Source: Aquincola sp. (lineage in GTDB: Bacteria > Pseudomonadota > Gammaproteobacteria > Burkholderiales > Burkholderiaceae_C). From it: a stretch of 6,743 bases of DNA. The notes beneath the pieces are model-generated. The model had not been told where the DNA came from and made no database searches. It saw only the letters and a program-made list of their open reading frames with translations. The position numbers and the translations under genes are program-made. The first letter of the stretch is position 1. Every line of letters starts with the position of its first letter. The stretch covers positions 1 to 6,743 of the forward strand of contig JAOUIM010000202.1 in the NCBI GenBank assembly GCA_029884035.1. Reading direction: 5' to 3'. Below, piece by piece: positions 6,009 to 6,743 of the stretch.

Positions 6009-6743
6009 ATGCCCGATCTTTTCACCCCAGAGCTGCCGTTTGGCAGCGATCGAGACGACCCCAACGCCATCACCCTGGCCGAGTACGCCGAGCGCGCCTA
6101 CCTCGAGTACGCGCTGTCGGTCGTCAAGGGCCGCGCGCTGCCCGACGTGTGCGACGGCCAGAAGCCGGTGCAGCGGCGCATCCTGTACTCCATGGCACGC
6201 ATGGGCTTGGGCTGGAGCGGCGCGTCCGGGGCCCGGCCGGTCAAGAGCGCACGCGTGGTGGGCGACGTGCTCGGACGCTTTCATCCGCATGGCGATCAAG
6301 CTGCCTACGACGCGCTCGTACGCATGGCGCAGGGCTTTGCGCAGCGTTACCCGCTGGTCGACGGCCAGGGCAACTTCGGCTCGCGCGACGGCGACGGCGC
6401 CGCGGCAATGCGCTACACCGAGGCGCGCCTGTCCCCGATCGCGCGCTTGCTGCTCGACGAGATCGACGAGGGCACCGTCGACTTCCAGCCGAACTACGAC
6501 GGCTCGACGGAGGAGCCGCGGCAACTGCCCGCGCGCCTGCCGTTCGTGCTGCTCAATGGCGCCTCGGGCATCGCGGTGGGTCTGGCCACCGAGGTGCCGA
6601 GCCACAACCTGCGCGAGGTGGCGGCAGCCGCCGTCGCGCTTCTGAAGAACGACAAGCTCTCCGATGACGAGCTTTTCGCGATGGTGCCCGGCCCGGACTA
6701 CCCGGGCGGCGGCCAGATCATCAGCGCCTCCGAGGACATCCGC
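6009..6743 (+). CDS. parC: DNA topoisomerase IV subunit A, N-terminal part (runs off the right edge)
   Basis: ParC is the DNA-cleaving and religating subunit of topoisomerase IV, which pairs with ParE (not in the window) to unlink daughter chromosomes. The first 245 residues are visible. They include the conserved N-terminal ITLAEYAERAYLEYALSVV (21-39), the GRALPDVCDGQKPVQRRILY segment (41-60), and the helix-turn-helix region with GRFHPHGDQAAYDA (89-102). The active-site tyrosine is Y136, preceded by R135, in AAAMRYTEARLSPI. LPARLPFVLLNGASGIAVGLA (173-193) and GPDYPGGGQII (228-238) follow. The ATG at 6009 gives the expected short leader MPDLFTPELPFG; no clear ribosome binding site precedes it. 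The sequence reads as ParC rather than GyrA because of the missing GyrA-like N-terminus and the AMRYTEARL form of the active site. Gln97 occupies the place of the E. coli quinolone-resistance residue S80, and Asp101 that of E84. No frame disruption is seen. Confidence 0.95.
   Translation, partial: MPDLFTPELPFGSDRDDPNAITLAEYAERAYLEYALSVVKGRALPDVCDGQKPVQRRILYSMARMGLGWSGASGARPVKSARVVGDVLGRFHPHGDQAAYDALVRMAQGFAQRYPLVDGQGNFGSRDGDGAAAMRYTEARLSPIARLLLDEIDEGTVDFQPNYDGSTEEPRQLPARLPFVLLNGASGIAVGLATEVPSHNLREVAAAAVALLKNDKLSDDELFAMVPGPDYPGGGQIISASEDIR

Noticed and set aside
4421..6667. A 748-codon open frame on the plus strand, antisense to phaC and continuing through the start of parC
   Set aside because: It runs opposite to a well-recognised PHA synthase and then out of frame within parC. 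Its translation is Arg/Ala/Gln-rich without family motifs, as expected for a shadow frame in GC-rich DNA.

Overview
This is a high-GC window of bacterial chromosome whose gene content fits a betaproteobacterium, most likely Burkholderiales. The basis for that is a PHA-synthase-family protein with class I-like spacing of its catalytic residues, a ParC N-terminus of betaproteobacterial type, and very GC-rich third codon positions with long antisense open frames. The assignment comes from recognising families by eye, not from a database search. I see no insertion sequence, phage gene, CRISPR array, tRNA or rRNA.

Layout, left to right. (1) On the minus strand, reading out of the left edge, is a two-gene unit: a periplasmic solute-binding-type protein (616-1368) and, overlapping its stop codon by four bases, the N-terminal 206 residues of a membrane sensor with a periplasmic domain (1-619). 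There is no permease or ATPase gene between them, so the pair looks like a ligand-sensing module rather than an importer. (2) A gap of about 300 bases (1369-1671) separates this unit from a divergent plus-strand gene (1672-2838). That gene encodes an unusual fusion: an N-terminal formyltransferase/10-formyl-tetrahydrofolate-hydrolase-like domain followed by two ACT domains. PurU has the opposite order (ACT first), and the active-site segment resembles the hydrolase domain of 10-formyl-THF dehydrogenase. (3) Converging on it with overlapping stop codons is a minus-strand pair: a PHA-synthase-family protein (4085-5872) and, 23 bases downstream, a 12-helix MFS transporter of the monocarboxylate/oxalate-formate type (2835-4061). 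(4) A 136-base divergent intergenic region separates phaC from parC (topoisomerase IV subunit A), which starts at 6009 and runs off the right edge.

The genes form three functional islands: signalling, one-carbon metabolism with a regulatory domain, and polyester/organic-acid metabolism, next to a housekeeping topoisomerase gene. Nothing in the window links the islands to each other. The item most worth attention is the formyltransferase-ACT-ACT fusion. The other genes look like ordinary members of known families in moderately interesting arrangements.
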